Assembly (NCBI RefSeq): GCF_000471905.2
Contig: NW_006499364.1
Location: 3,262,357-3,326,356, forward strand
Direction of reading: 5' to 3'
From: Amborella trichopoda
Taxonomy: Eukaryota; Streptophyta; Magnoliopsida; Amborellales; Amborellaceae
Length of the DNA stretch: 64,000 nt
Made by a program: the position numbers and the translations under genes. Under the pieces are notes generated by a model, which searched no databases, had not been told where the DNA came from, and worked only from the letters and a program-made list of their open reading frames with translations. Of the stretch, positions 1 through 10,441 are shown piece by piece. Positions within the stretch are counted from its first letter, which is position 1. Each line of letters opens with the position of its first letter.

Positions 1-1074
1 CTGATGCTTGATGTAGGTATCAAGGAAATAATCCCCTAGCCACCCATACATCTATTGCACAGGGAATGGAGTCATGAAATCCCTAGGAAAAGCCTCTCCT
101 CCAACAATACCACTTCCTCCCTCTTTTCCCCTGTAGGCCTTTCCACAGGAGTTGGCCCCTAAGCTATGGTATATGTTGCACAAGACCGACTGAGCAAGGG
201 CATACTCACGTCCTCGGTCGATGTCACAAACCACATACAGTGTGCTTGGACTAATGTCGTCCCCCCAGCCAGGAAGCACGAATTTGCAAAGGAATAAGGC
301 CAAGTATGTAGCCAAGAAGACACGGTCATCATCAATCTCAAGTTGATACAAGGGAGGCGTCACCTTTGCGACATCCTTCCCCTACCCCTTCGGAGTACCC
401 TGACCGCCCTCGGGATAATCCCCACAAAAGAAGTTCACCCACTCTGTAAACGTGGCCCTGCAATTGTTAAATCGATCGACAATCGACTGATAGGCCTCAA
501 AGATCATTTGAAGGCTCGCAGGTGGCTCTTCATCCCCCAAGTTAACACCACCGAAGATGACTGAGTATGGAGGAACAAACTCATCATACATAGCTCCAAT
601 CATCGGGAGGCCTCCAATGAAATGAAGATCTAGCAGGGAGATCCCCACTTCATCATGTCCAAGAAGCCAAGTATTGCTGACATGGCTCCATGTCACCAGT
701 AACAACTTTACTGTATTGGAGCAACGGTCATAGTAATTGCCCGAACACTGGACCGCTGCCAATAGCGAAGCATGTTCAAGAGTACTTTTGTATGACGCCA
801 ATACCTTGGTAGTCCAAGAAGTGTGTCCCTTCAGGTATTGATGCTTCCCTCGAATCCGGAGGCCTTTTCCTAACCACCTTAGTAATCCCTTTGCCTGTTC
901 CATCCGCTTCGCTAAGGTAGGCAAATTCTCCCCGGAAGCTATGTTCTGATGCAAACAATGAAGAAGTGCCATCCCTTCTTCAGTACTAACATTCCCATCA
1001 TTACCCTCTCGCACTTCGAAACAAATAAGGTCAGTAATGAAAGTGACACTAAGGGGCCACTCTGGCTCGCACAC
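1..1074 (-). pseudogene. Antisense plant mobile domain (PMD, aminotransferase-like) ORF, fragment
   Basis: Two reverse-strand frames (1074-382 and 363-52) read as one protein broken by a frameshift near 363-382. The conserved core includes LLGHDEVGISLLDLHFIGG, then a segment ending YDEFVPP, and further on a block with LARY/LATY-type hydrophobic residues, CKFVLPGWGDD and YALAQSVLCNIYHSLG. This pattern matches the plant mobile domain (Pfam PF10536 family) found in plant proteins and in antisense ORFs of Tat retrotransposons. It matches the copy in element A (27806-30420) almost block for block. The N-terminus is cut at about 1074, where LTR sequence begins. The function of such ORFs in retrotransposons is not established. 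The copy is not functional. Confidence 0.75.
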
Positions 1075-1077
1075 TGA

Positions 1078-2439
1078 CGAGGCTTAGCGTCAGTTGGTTT
1101 TCTCCTACTTTTGTCAATCAGCAAAACCTAGCATCGGTTGGTTTTCTCTCTTTTCTCCCTTTGTCTATCAGTCAGGGAAACTTAACGCTGATTGGTCTTC
1201 TCTCTCCTCTTTTGTTAGTCGGCGAAGCCTAACGCGAACTAGTTTTCTATCCCCTTCTTTCTGTCAGTCAATGAAACATAGCACCAACTGGTTCTCTCTC
1301 TTCCTCTGTTAATCGGTAAGACTTAGAGCCGACTGGTTTTCTCTCTCTTCTCCCGTTAATCGATAAAACTTAGCACCGACTGATCTTCTCTCTCCTCTCC
1401 TATCAGTCGGTGAGACCTAGTGCCGACTGGTTTTCTCTCCCTTCCCTTGTCAGTCGGTGAGGCCTAGTGTCCACTGGTTCTCTCTCTTCCTCTATCTGTT
1501 TGCGAGACCTAACGCCGATTGGTTTTCTATCTTTTCTTCTATTAGGTGGCGAGACCTAACGTAGACTGGTTCTCTCTATTCCTCTGTCAGTTGGCCAGAC
1601 CTAGCACCGACTGGTTTTCTCTCTTTTCTCCTGTCAGTCGGTGAAGCCTAGCACTGACTGGTTTTCTCTTTCTTCCTTCTAAACATATTCGACAATGCTT
1701 GACCCCGATTGTGCTTTCCTTCCCTCTCTCTCCTTTATTCTCTCATATTTCGTACTCTTCTCTTCCTTCCTTTTTCCTTAGTCCTTTCTTTTCCTTCTTC
1801 TCTTCTTATTCTCTCCTCATAGCCCTAATTCTGCTACTCTTTCATTCGACTAAGAGGGATTGAGATTGAATTCTCATGGTAGTCCTGTCGTCTAGCCGTA
1901 ATGTTGTTGTGTTGGGTTACTTGGCCGGTGATTGCCACGACAGATTGACCATCGTACTTAGCTAGTCGATATTGATAACAATGTTTAATAGTAATCCTAT
2001 GAGCTGGTCTTAGTTACCGAGCGCTCTTTACTACCATGTCAGACCAATTATCCATCAGCCTAGTCGCCGCTTTGATCCTCTGGCTTAGTCGAATTCTTCT
2101 CTCCCCCAACTTTCTTCTCTTCTTCTTTTTGAATGTGCATGCTTATGTACATTCATTAAAGAGGAAAAGGGTGAGGTCTGACCAACGTTTTTTATAACCT
2201 TTGCCATATATGTGTGTACTTGCAGAAAAGAAGAAAACAAGAAGAATACAAGCCAAGGGAGGCGATTCCTAACCCACCTTTAAATTCCTTCGTCACTGGC
2301 TGGAAACACTTGGCCCCGTGTTTGAACGGGGTTCCTGAGAGAGTGATCTAAAAAACGTCTCGAGTCTTGCCTCGAAACTCGAGATGCGTGCCACCTGATC
2401 CTAAAAGGATACGGAAGGGGAGATCGAGGCACCTAACCA
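1078..2439 (+). repeat. LTR of element F (3' part: repeat array to LTR end)
   Basis: From about 1700 this aligns by eye with the 3' half of the LTRs of A and C. Shared landmarks are a stretch about a CATTCGACTAAGAGGGATTG box (1842-1861), TTTGCCATATATGTGTG near 2200, AAGAATACAAGCCAAGGGAGG near 2245, a paired CTCGAG motif near 2358-2384 and the end CACCTAACCA. The U3 part, TATA box included, is missing. No PBS follows because the next base belongs to the host element G. Confidence 0.8.
1085..1690 (+). repeat. Tandem array of about 50-bp hairpin units in LTR F
   Basis: About twelve degenerate units alternate a core of the type AGTCGGTGAGACCTAGCNCC followed by GACTGG with a pyrimidine spacer of TTTTCTCTCTCTTC type. 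In the best units the arms AGTCGGTG and CACCGACT are exact reverse complements around an 8-nt loop. The array recurs in every LTR of this family in the window. Confidence 0.8.
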
Positions 2440-2855
2440 GTCACATGGAGCAGATCTCTAAAGTAGTGACCAACACTGACGAAATCGGTCTAAGGTCTGG
2501 AAGGAGGTTACAACTGCTCATGTAGAAACCAAGACTCTTGAAGTATATTGGGTCGCCAGTAATCCCATACCCAAATACCTGACCTAATCCACCACCAATC
2601 CTCAAATACCTTGGACCTCCATACACCAAACCATCGTATGATCCTCAGCCTCCATCAACTTCCACTCTGCCAACACATACTCTCACTACTCAATCTAACC
2701 AATCCGCACCGGACTCAACCGCATGACTTGGCCTGTCGGCACCAAATCCAGTTGCACAACCATTGCATACCCAATCCATACAACCTCTCCAATCCATATC
2801 GATTGTATAATAAAGTCAACCAGTACCCCAAAATAGCTTTCCACCACCTAAGCCT

Positions 2856-3600
2856 ATGCCACAACCTTCCAAACTACTCGGACTCATGGAGAGTCCAAGA
2901 GTTCAAGGGATTGATGATGACAAGGTCATGTATGATGTGGCTGGGCACCTAAGGAAGGTCTCTGGCCTTCTCAGTGTCTATGATGCCCTTATGCTCTCGA
3001 GAGACTATCGAATGGACCTCGTTCAAGCTCTCCCTTGCACGGAAGTATATGAGACTGTCATGGAGCCCATCGAAGTGGACCTTGCAATCCTAAACAATTG
3101 TTTGGCTATCACCTTTTTGGATGACGACCTTCAGTTGAGTGGAAAGTTCCACAACTAGCCTCTCTTTGTAACCTACGAGTGGCATGTATGTCCCATCAGC
3201 TGAATTATGCTGGATGAGGGATCAATGTAAATCACATCCCCAGAAGATTACTTACCCACCTAGGGTTAGGATCTAATAACCTCACACTGACGAACATCAT
3301 AGTTCAGTGGATCAATCAATAGGGAGAAAAAGCAACCGACACTGCTCACCTCCGTCTCAAGGTCGGGTAATTAAACAATTATGTACAGTACCATGTGATC
3401 GACACTGACACCTATTACAACATCCTCCTCAGTCGCCCTTGGATGCATGACCAAGGGGTGGTTTCATCCACGCTTCATCAATGCTTTAAGTACAACTGGG
3501 ATGGAAGGCAGTACACGGTCTACGCTGATAAATGAGTGTTCCCCATCGTCGAGATGCATTATGCTGATGTAAAGTATTGCAGATCTGGTATCACCTCGAG
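2856..3600 (+). pseudogene. Gag C-terminus and retroviral-type aspartic protease remnant (element G)
   Basis: The opening frame has VSGLLSVYDALMLSRDYRMD, then VYETVMEPIEVD and AITFLDDDLQL. This is the typical lead-in to the protease of Ogre/Retand-type elements. In the same frame, after stops, comes IMLDEGSM with the presumed catalytic Asp at 3213-3215 (LDEGS in place of the usual LDxGS). A second block, RPWMHDQGVVSSTLHQCFKY in its intact form in the family, is readable from 3434 but in another frame. It is followed by a stop at YADK. At least three stops and one frameshift make it a pseudogene. Neither A nor C shows an equivalent protease block, so this is the only trace of this family's protease in the window. 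Confidence 0.65.
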
Positions 3601-3641
3601 AACCCGATGATGATGACCGAAGATCTGTAAGAAAAACAGAA

Positions 3642-4544
3642 GTGTCCTTACATGAGGATGTGGAGGATGTAGGAAGGCCGCTCTTGGGCATGTTTATTGA
3701 AGAAGAGAGAAGTGACAATCTTCTCACTCTGACCTCTATTCACCTTAACACTCCATTCCCTCTTCCAGAAGCGTTACCTACTTCCCCTGAAGAGCAGGCT
3801 CTCCCCTGCTCTCCCAGTTCAGAGTCATTCGTGTTGGTTGCCGAACCAGTGACTACCGTGGAGCTCGAGGAGGTCATGGGAGTAGATTCTTTGTCACCAA
3901 TAGTCTCATACACATCAGATCGTCAGAAGATCCGACACATCCCTGTTTCCCTTCTTAAAGCGAAAGCATTAAAGAGGATTGCCAAATTCACTCAGGCTGA
4001 CCACAAGGTTTTATACATCCCAACCTCTTTAAAAGGAGAGGATAATACATCTATTAATAGAGGGACATCCTACTCATGCAGTCCCCACTTAGTGTTGCAT
4101 TTTTTAGTTGCTCTGAAGTCTGTTAATGCCCCCATTCCGCCACTCCATTACTTAGAATAGGTAGCCATTGATGATCTAAGAAGGGAGCTCGAGGACCTTC
4201 AAGATCAACTGAAGGCCATACGAAAAGGGAAAGCCAAGATGGAAGAAGCCCCTCTGACTGCTTCAAGACCATTGACAGGGTTCGTGCAGGAGGTCAGGAG
4301 CCATGACAAATGTGGGGCTCCAAAATCCTTATCTCATCCGAAGTCCGAAACCTCCCCCAAATGGAACCTCTACAGTCAAAACGCTCATCATATCATGAGA
4401 ACAATGGATTATGAGTCCTTGATCAATCAAGGACTAAAAGGAAGAAAGGAAATTGCTCCCTTCGAGGTCATGGAAGCCGTCGTTGCTCAACACACGACGA
4501 GAAGAGGAATTAGGCATTCTACCTCCTCTCAGCGCTCCCAATAA
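3642..4544 (+). pseudogene. ORF of unknown function downstream of protease (element G)
   Basis: One frame is open for about 300 codons apart from a single TAG at 4158-4160. The product is acidic and proline-rich at first (PFPLPEALPTSPEEQALP), then basic. After the stop it contains a short heptad-like, charged segment (DDLRRELEDLQDQLKAIRKG) that could form a coiled coil. I recognise no catalytic domain. By position it may be a linker between protease and RT in the parent element, or a fused extra ORF. It may also just be retrotransposon sequence that stayed open by chance. I do not assign a function. Confidence 0.4.
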
Positions 4545-5624
4545 AAAGACAGACATGACGCAAACCGAAAAGGGAGTCATGGGTAAAAGCCTCACTACGA
4601 CCTCAGAGGCACACCTTAAACACGCCCTCAAGTCTTGTTGTATGATCTTAAAACACACTATCACTACGATCTTGGAGGCACGTCCTTAAATACACCCTTT
4701 GGTCTTGTTGTAAAACCTTAAAAACACCTACAGTCTTAGAGGCATGACCTGAAACACGCCCTAAGGTCTTGTTGTATGAACTTAAAACACACTATCACTA
4801 CTGTTCAGAAGACAAAATGGCAATGGGCCAGGCCGAGTTGGTTTCGGCCCGAGCCCAAACCCGAATGACTCGTTTCAACCCAGCCCGCCATGCGCTTGTC
4901 GTGTGCATCTCTCTATCCAAGTCGTCATGCATGACTCTCTGCCCCGTCTATCATGTAAATTCAATTGTCCACCGTGTTCAACCGCCGTGTGCGTCTGCCT
5001 TCCCCAGACAGTCGTGCCTGTTCACTTTCTCCAACTGCAGCACGCGATCACTCAGGCCATCGTTTGCGCCAACGCGCCCACCCAGTCGTTGTGCGCACAA
5101 GCATGCATCCTTGAGGTGAACCCTAGGAACTGGCTGCTGTGTGTGCACTCACACGCCACCGAACAGAGTAACCTTTTTCCTTTGTGCACATGCCTTTTGC
5201 ATGCCCTTCAATGCATGCCTCCCCTAATCGGCCCGTACGTGTGCACATTGGAATGCCTTCTTCGCCTCCACTCAGCTTCAATCCCTTCACACAAGTCCCT
5301 TAGTGAACTCACCCTCTTACCCAATGAAGTCTCACTCATGCCTTTGTGTCTGCTGTCTTTCATCACTGTTTCACCCCCATGGAGTCACACTTGTTCCCTA
5401 ATCCCCAATGAGTCCACATGCACCTACCATCCCTCATCGGGTCACCTTCATCATTTGAACCCATTACCTATAAATGGTCTCGGCCATTTCGTCCCCAGTG
5501 AATCAGACTAGGATCTGCATACTCATTCCTTATGGAATCTTATTCACTTCACATTCCCCAGTGACTCCACCTACACTCACCACCTCTCATTGGGCAACCT
5601 TCATCACCTGAACCCACGGTCCAA
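4545..5624. other. Non-coding 3' region of element G
   Basis: From 4600 to 4800 short repeats of the type ACACGCCCT...GGTCTTGTTGTA occur three times. From about 5300 to 5600 there are short motifs of the type CCCCAATGAGTC and CCCTCATCGGG. Similar motifs lie before the tandem array in A (31900-32340) and C (58650-59040). I see no gene. The open frame at 4903-5511 has no recognisable domain. Confidence 0.5.
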
Positions 5625-6730
5625 GTTATATGACCTTAAACTGTAGTGCATGTCTTCGCCACATGATGTTAAACTGCTTTGCACAACGGTCAGTGTTATA
5701 AGACCTTAAACTACATAGCAAAGGTCTAGTTACACGACCTTAAACTGTAGCACACGTCCTGACTGTATGATGTTAAACTACTTCAGACAATGGTCTGTAC
5801 TACAAGACCCTAAACATCATAGCATGGTCCAAGTTATAGAACCTTAAATTGTAGCGCATGTCCTAGCCTCTTGACAATAAATTGCTTCACATAACGGTCC
5901 ATGCTGTAAGACCCTAAACTACATAACGACGGTCCGTTATATGACTGTAGCCCACGTCCTGGACACATGACGGTAAACTACTTCACACAACGGTCCGTGC
6001 TGCAATACCCTAAACTGCATAGCGACGGTCCAGTTATACTACCCTAAACTGTAGAGCATGTCGTGGCCGCATGACGTTAACTTGCTTCGTACAATAGTCC
6101 AAGTTATATGACCTTAAACTGTAGTGCACGTCCTGACCGTATGACGTTAAATTGCTTCGCACAACGGTCCATTTTGAAAGACCCTAAAATACATAGCGAC
6201 ATGACCCTAAACTGCAGCACACGTCTTGGCCGCATGATGTTAAACTGCTTCTCACAACAGTTCAGTTACATGACCCTAAACTGTAGCCCACGTTCTGGCA
6301 GCATGACAATAAACTGCTTCGCACAATGGTCCGTGCTGCAAGATCTTAAACTACATAGCCACGGTCCATGTTATACGACCTTAAATTGTAACGCACATCC
6401 TGGTCGCATGATGTTAAATTAATTTGCACAACGGTCCAAGTTATATGACCTTAAGTTGTAATGCACGTCCTAACCGCATGACGTTAAACTGCTTTGCACA
6501 ATAGCCTTAGTTATACCACCTTAAACTGTAGCGCATGTTCTGGTCGCATGACGATAAATTGCTTCAGACAACGGTCCGTATTGTAAGACCCTAAACTGCA
6601 TAGCAACGGTCCCAGTTATATGACCCTAAACTATAGTACACGTCTTGGTCGCATGGCAGTACACTGCTTCGCACAATGGTCAAGGCTATATGACCTTAAT
6701 TCATAGCCCAAGTCCTGGAGGTATAACCTT
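5625..6730 (+). repeat. 3' UTR tandem array, 33-36-bp subunits with TTAAACTG core (element G)
   Basis: About thirty degenerate subunits carry GACCTTAAACTG or GACGTTAAACTGCTT, separated by ACGGTCC or CACGTCCTGG-like spacers. Two subunit types alternate, giving a longer unit of roughly 70 bp. The same subunits occur before the 3' ends of A (about 32350-32720) and C (59041-59545). This placement fits the hypervariable, satellite-like 3' UTR described for Tat/Ogre elements. Confidence 0.75.
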
Positions 6731-8168
6731 AAACACGCCCTCACAAAAAAATGGACATGGTGGAAACCCTAAAGGGTATCATGAGTAAAAATGATAGATG
6801 GACATGGTCATGAAACCATGAGTAAAAGTGTTCCGTAATAAAAACTAGGTGCGGTGAAAACCCAAAAGGGCACTGTGAGAAAAAATGGAAAAAGGATGGA
6901 CATGACCATGAGGTCATGAGTAAAAGAACCCAATAAAAAGGAGGTTGGTGAAAACCGTCTTTACGGCACCGCTTTCCCCAGTCCAAGTGAAAACCCGAAA
7001 GGGCACTCACATCAATAAACAGGTTGATGCAGCGCTCGCTTCCATAAGGGGCTTCAACCCGCACTCCAAGAAAAATTCTCGTACCAGAATACCCTGCTAT
7101 CGTGACCCAAAAAGAAGAGCTTCAGGAAAACTCCAACAGTCTAAGTCCGTTCATGAAAGGACCCAGATGTCAAAAGAATCTCCAAGATGGCAAGTCAGGG
7201 TTCCATTTTAAAGGACCCCATTCTCAAGACGTCAAAAAAAAAAAAACAAGAAAGCCACGATGCCACCCCGAAGGCGCTCCCAAAGGTAAGAAACTGTCAA
7301 ACCAGGTCAAAACCTACCGTCAACAACTACGGTGAAGCCTCCTCAAGGTTCCCAATTACTGTCTCAGTCTAGACATTTCAGGCCGGCCACCAAACACCCC
7401 TGACTAGGTGCAGTGATCCACACCCCAAAGAGGCCGCCTTGCCAAAGAGGGACCCTGCTTGTCAAAACAAACTTGGTATAGCGGCAGACAATGCTCATCA
7501 AGGGCTCCTTGGCTCTCTATCCAAAGCAAAGCTCCTAACGTGGGTGATGGGCCTTCTTAAAGGGGTCCCCCACTGATAGCAAAACAAAAGTCTCTAACGT
7601 GGATGATGGGCCTTCCCAGAGGGGCCCCCCACTAGAAGACATAAAGAATCTGACTGATTGGGAATAAATTCCTTAAGCAAGGCCTCCGACTGCCAAACAA
7701 GACTGGATTCTGGCCGACTGGGTTTACAAGCCCTTAAGCAAGGCCTCCGACTGCCAAACAAGGCTGGATTCTGACCGACTGGGTTTACAAGCCCTTAAGC
7801 AAGGCCCCCAGCTGTTGGAACCAAAAGCACAAGCTCTTGATGTGGATGATGAGCCTTCCCAGAGGGGTCCCCCACCAGCAACTAATCTACAGACGTGGAT
7901 GATGGTCTTTCCCAAAGGGGTCCCCCACCAGTAGCTCAAGTCTCTTCCCCCGCCAAAAGTCTCCACATTTGGGTCTATAAGCCCTTAAGCAAGGCCCCCA
8001 AATGTCAGAGCACTTTGGTCACCCCTTCGGTAAGCAGCTTCGCACGAGTACCCCTTAAGTGGTCGTGTTGATCCGGTGGCCAAGAAGAAAACTAAGGCTG
8101 AAGGACCATTTTGATTTTGAATGTTGTCCTTCTCGTTTCTCTCAAAGCAAAACATTCAGTAGGGCAAG
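6731..8168 (+). other. 3' internal region of element G up to the LTR
   Basis: The stretch 6731-6990 repeats GTGAAAACCC and AAAGGGCA/TATC plus CATGAGTAAAA motifs and aligns by eye with 33130-33400 in A. From about 7530 to 7990 there are short tandem repeats: a 61-bp unit twice at about 7675-7797 (core GGCCTCCGACTGCCAAACAA) and several copies of CCTTCCCAGAGGGGTCCCCC. The segment 8075-8168 aligns with the end of the A internal region (34130-34225). No gene is recognised. Confidence 0.5.
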
Positions 8169-9423
8169 TGGTTTGAGGGTATTTTTCAACACTTCTATCC
8201 TCGGTTCGAATAAGGAGAGAGTAATTTGAGACCAAATTTTGCAGGTATCAAAATTCATGTGGCCTAAGGAAGCCCTGATCCATAGTCAAATTTTTGACAG
8301 TCTCAGAATGGCCCAAGAATGCTCAAAAACATGGCTAAGGGTCTCCTAAGAACACCTGCCAAGTTTTGTCATGATCCGATGAGTTTAAGACAGTGCAGAT
8401 GCAAAAAACGTTTTTGAAATTCGACCTATAATGCGACAAAAATGGACCTTATAACTACATCCCTATCACTGGAGCAACAAACAATTATGTGACCACCTCC
8501 ATTAGATCCGAAACATTTGAAAACCATCAAGGATCAAGTTTCGGCTTGATCGGGCATTTATGGACCAAGTTATGGCTAAATTACCCACAAGGGCTGAACT
8601 TTAGAAACTGAGTTTTTCAACTTCAGCCTGAACTTTGGATGCTAGTATATTCCTCGTCTTGTTTCGAAATGAGCCCAAATTTTGGGAGCATGTTTGTCTC
8701 ATCGATCCGATCGATTTGAAATATGGGACGCCCCATGGCGTGGCCCGAGCCGAGTGAAAAACTAGAGAAAAGATCACGATTTAAAGTGAAGTTGCAAAAT
8801 TTCTAACAAGTGTGCTCCTTGATCGAACAGCCACATCACGACACTCACACATCGAATTGGCTTAACACTAAACCCGTTGCTACTATAGCGTCAAAGGCGT
8901 CACCAAAGCCAAACCACATGTGTGATGGACAGTTAGATTCGCCACATGATAGGGATAAACTTCCTACAATTTCTGACCACCGAAAAACAAATTTCGGTAA
9001 AAATACCTAATTTGGAAAATGGTCATTCGGGCACAAAATCAAGCGACGTTCGTTGCCAAATGTTCATGATGATATGCTCGTCAATATGAAGAGAATAAAT
9101 CAAAGAAAAATAGCAGGAAACAAGCGTAATCTTGAATCAAAGATCGCATGCTTCTTATATTTTGCATATCAAAATAATCGTCTCCCCGAGCTGATCAAGA
9201 AAGCAATATTCTTTTGGTTGGCCGGGAAGACCCCAAGCGAGCCACGCAAGATCGCAAGAGTTTCATGGTCATGATAAGGACTAAATTGGAATTTCAAAAA
9301 TTGTAGGCAAGGGGCAAAATCATCATTTTCCCCTATTTTCTTATTTTTAGTTAATTCATTTAAATGCTATTATTTAACAATTAAATCAACTATTGGACAT
9401 CCACCCATATTCGGATGACTCAT

Positions 9424-9431
9424 TATAAATA
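9424..9431 (+). promoter_or_regulatory. Putative TATA box of LTR G
   Basis: TATAAATA sits where the A and C LTRs carry TATATAAA or TATAAAAA, shortly before the pyrimidine tract. The assignment rests on position across copies. Confidence 0.45.
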
Positions 9432-9574
9432 CACGTGATGTAAACATGAAAAAGGCCTTTTGATCAATTAAGGAATTTTGGGTTCTATTTAATTTTTGAG
9501 TCACATTTCCCCTTTTTGGAGAGAGAAAGCGAGGAGAGAGAAACTTGACTGGTACCTTTGGACCCACTGATGTA

Positions 9575-10200
9575 ACATTCTCTCTCCTCTTCTCTTTTTC
9601 GCTTTTCTCTTTCTCTCTCCTCTTCTCGTTCTATCTTCTCTTCTCTTTCTCTCTCCTCTCTCTTTCTCTCTCCTCTCTCTTTCTCTCTCCTCTCTTCTTT
9701 CTCTCTCCTCTCTTCTTTCTCTCTCTTCTCTCTCTCTCTCTCTTCTTTTCTTTCTCGCTTCTCTCTTTCTCTCTTCTTTTCTTTCTCTCTTCTCTCTTTC
9801 TCTCTCTTCTCTCTTCTTTCCTTTTCTCTCTCTTTTTCTCTCTTTTTCTCTTTCTTCTTCTATCTGTTTTCTCTCTCTTATTCTCTCACCTCTCTAGGAC
9901 AGCAGGGTCTGCTGCCGTTTCAAAATCTCTCTTCTCACTTTCCCTCTTCTCTCTTCTTTCCTTTTCTCCCTCTTCTTCTTTCCTTTTCTCTCTCTTCTTC
10001 TTTCTTTTCCCCTCTTCTTCTTTCCTTTTTCTCTTCTCTTTCTTTCCTTATCTCTTCTTCTTTCCTTTCTCTATCTTCTTCCTTCATTTTTCTCTTCTCT
10101 CTTTCTTTTTCTCTTCTTCATTTCTTTCTCTCTCTTCTTTTTTCCTTTCCCTGCCTTCTTCTTTCTTTTTCCACTCTTTCTTACTCTTGCCTTCTCTCTC
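9575..10200 (+). repeat. Pyrimidine-rich (TCTC/TTC) low-complexity tract in LTR G
   Basis: More than 600 bases are almost wholly C and T, built from TCTCTC, CTCCTC and TTTCTC runs. Comparable tracts of 100-400 bases lie at the same place in the other LTRs (about 21530, 35685, 47220, and 63500 on the reverse strand). Open frames here encode only Leu/Ser/Phe and are not genes. Confidence 0.9.
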
Positions 10201-10430
10201 TTGAATGAGATGGCGAGTCGAGCCCTTTCTCGAGTGGAGGGGGACTCAGCTGCCACCGCTGTCTTTCTTCCCTCTTTTCTTTTTCTTCTCTCTCATCTTT
10301 GGGATAGCAGTCTTACTTGATGTCCCAAACTTGCTCTCTCAACTTTGGGATGGAAGTCTTATCGGTTTTCCCAAAGTGTCTCTCTCTTGTCTCTCATCTC
10401 TAGGACAATAGTCTTACTCGCCGTTGCAAA
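9890..10430 (+). repeat. Hairpin-like repeats in LTR G (TTTGGGA / TCCCAAA arms)
   Basis: Four spaced units read CTAGGACAGCAGGGTCTG (about 9893), CTTTGGGATAGCAGTCTTAC, CTTTGGGATGGAAGTCTTAT and CTAGGACAATAGTCTTACTC (near 10300-10410). At least two are followed within about 30 bases by TCCCAAA, the reverse complement of TTTGGGA. They occupy the place of the AGTCGGTG arrays of the other LTRs but have a different sequence. Confidence 0.5.
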
Positions 10431-10441
10431 AATATCTATCA

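Larger units (their letters stand above)
1..2439 (+). mobile_element. Element F: 3' remnant of a Tat-lineage LTR retrotransposon
   Basis: This fragment joins a reverse-strand PMD gene (1-1074) to a truncated LTR (about 1078-2439). The same two parts appear in element A, where they lie more than 5 kb apart, so a large deletion has fused them. The LTR ends in the family terminus CACCTAACCA at 2439. It then abuts protease-side coding sequence of another element (G), so 2439 is probably the 3' insertion boundary of F. The left end is outside the window. Confidence 0.75.
2440..10435 (+). mobile_element. Element G: Tat-lineage remnant without polymerase
   Basis: Order seen: end of gag and protease (2856-3600), an ORF of unknown function (3642-4544), non-coding DNA, a 3' tandem array (about 5625-6730), a 3' region conserved with A (6731-8168), and an LTR (about 8169-10435) that aligns with the A LTR. 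No RT, RNase H or integrase motif is visible between protease and LTR. The left end is hidden by the F insertion at 2439. The right limit is approximate because the LTR runs into the chromovirus LTR without the family terminus. Confidence 0.6.
8169..10435 (+). repeat. LTR of element G, diverged and truncated or replaced at its 3' end
   Basis: The start TGGTTTGAGGGTATTTTTCA corresponds to the start of the A 3' LTR at 34226. Further matches are GACAGTCTCAGAATGGCCC (8299-8317), GGGACGCCCCATG near 8725 and a TATA box. There follows a pyrimidine-rich tract and then a set of hairpin-like repeats. The terminus CACCTAACCA seen in the other copies is absent, and from about 10440 the sequence is that of a chromovirus LTR. 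It is the most diverged member of the family here. Confidence 0.6.

Noticed and set aside
1085-1690. CRISPR-like regular repeats
   Set aside because: The repeats are degenerate and the spacers are all the same pyrimidine sequence, not unique. The setting is a plant LTR. The same holds for the arrays at 5625, 32350, 36080, 42400, 47365, 59041 and 62530.
4903-5511. 202-codon open frame, Cys/His/Leu-rich
   Set aside because: No domain, no homologue in the sister elements, and it overlaps short repeated non-coding motifs. Probably a chance frame.
9545-10204. Long open frame of 219 codons
   Set aside because: It translates a pyrimidine microsatellite and gives only Leu, Ser and Phe. The same artefact occurs at 21448-22050 and 35616-36140, and as charged Glu/Arg/Lys frames on the opposite strand.
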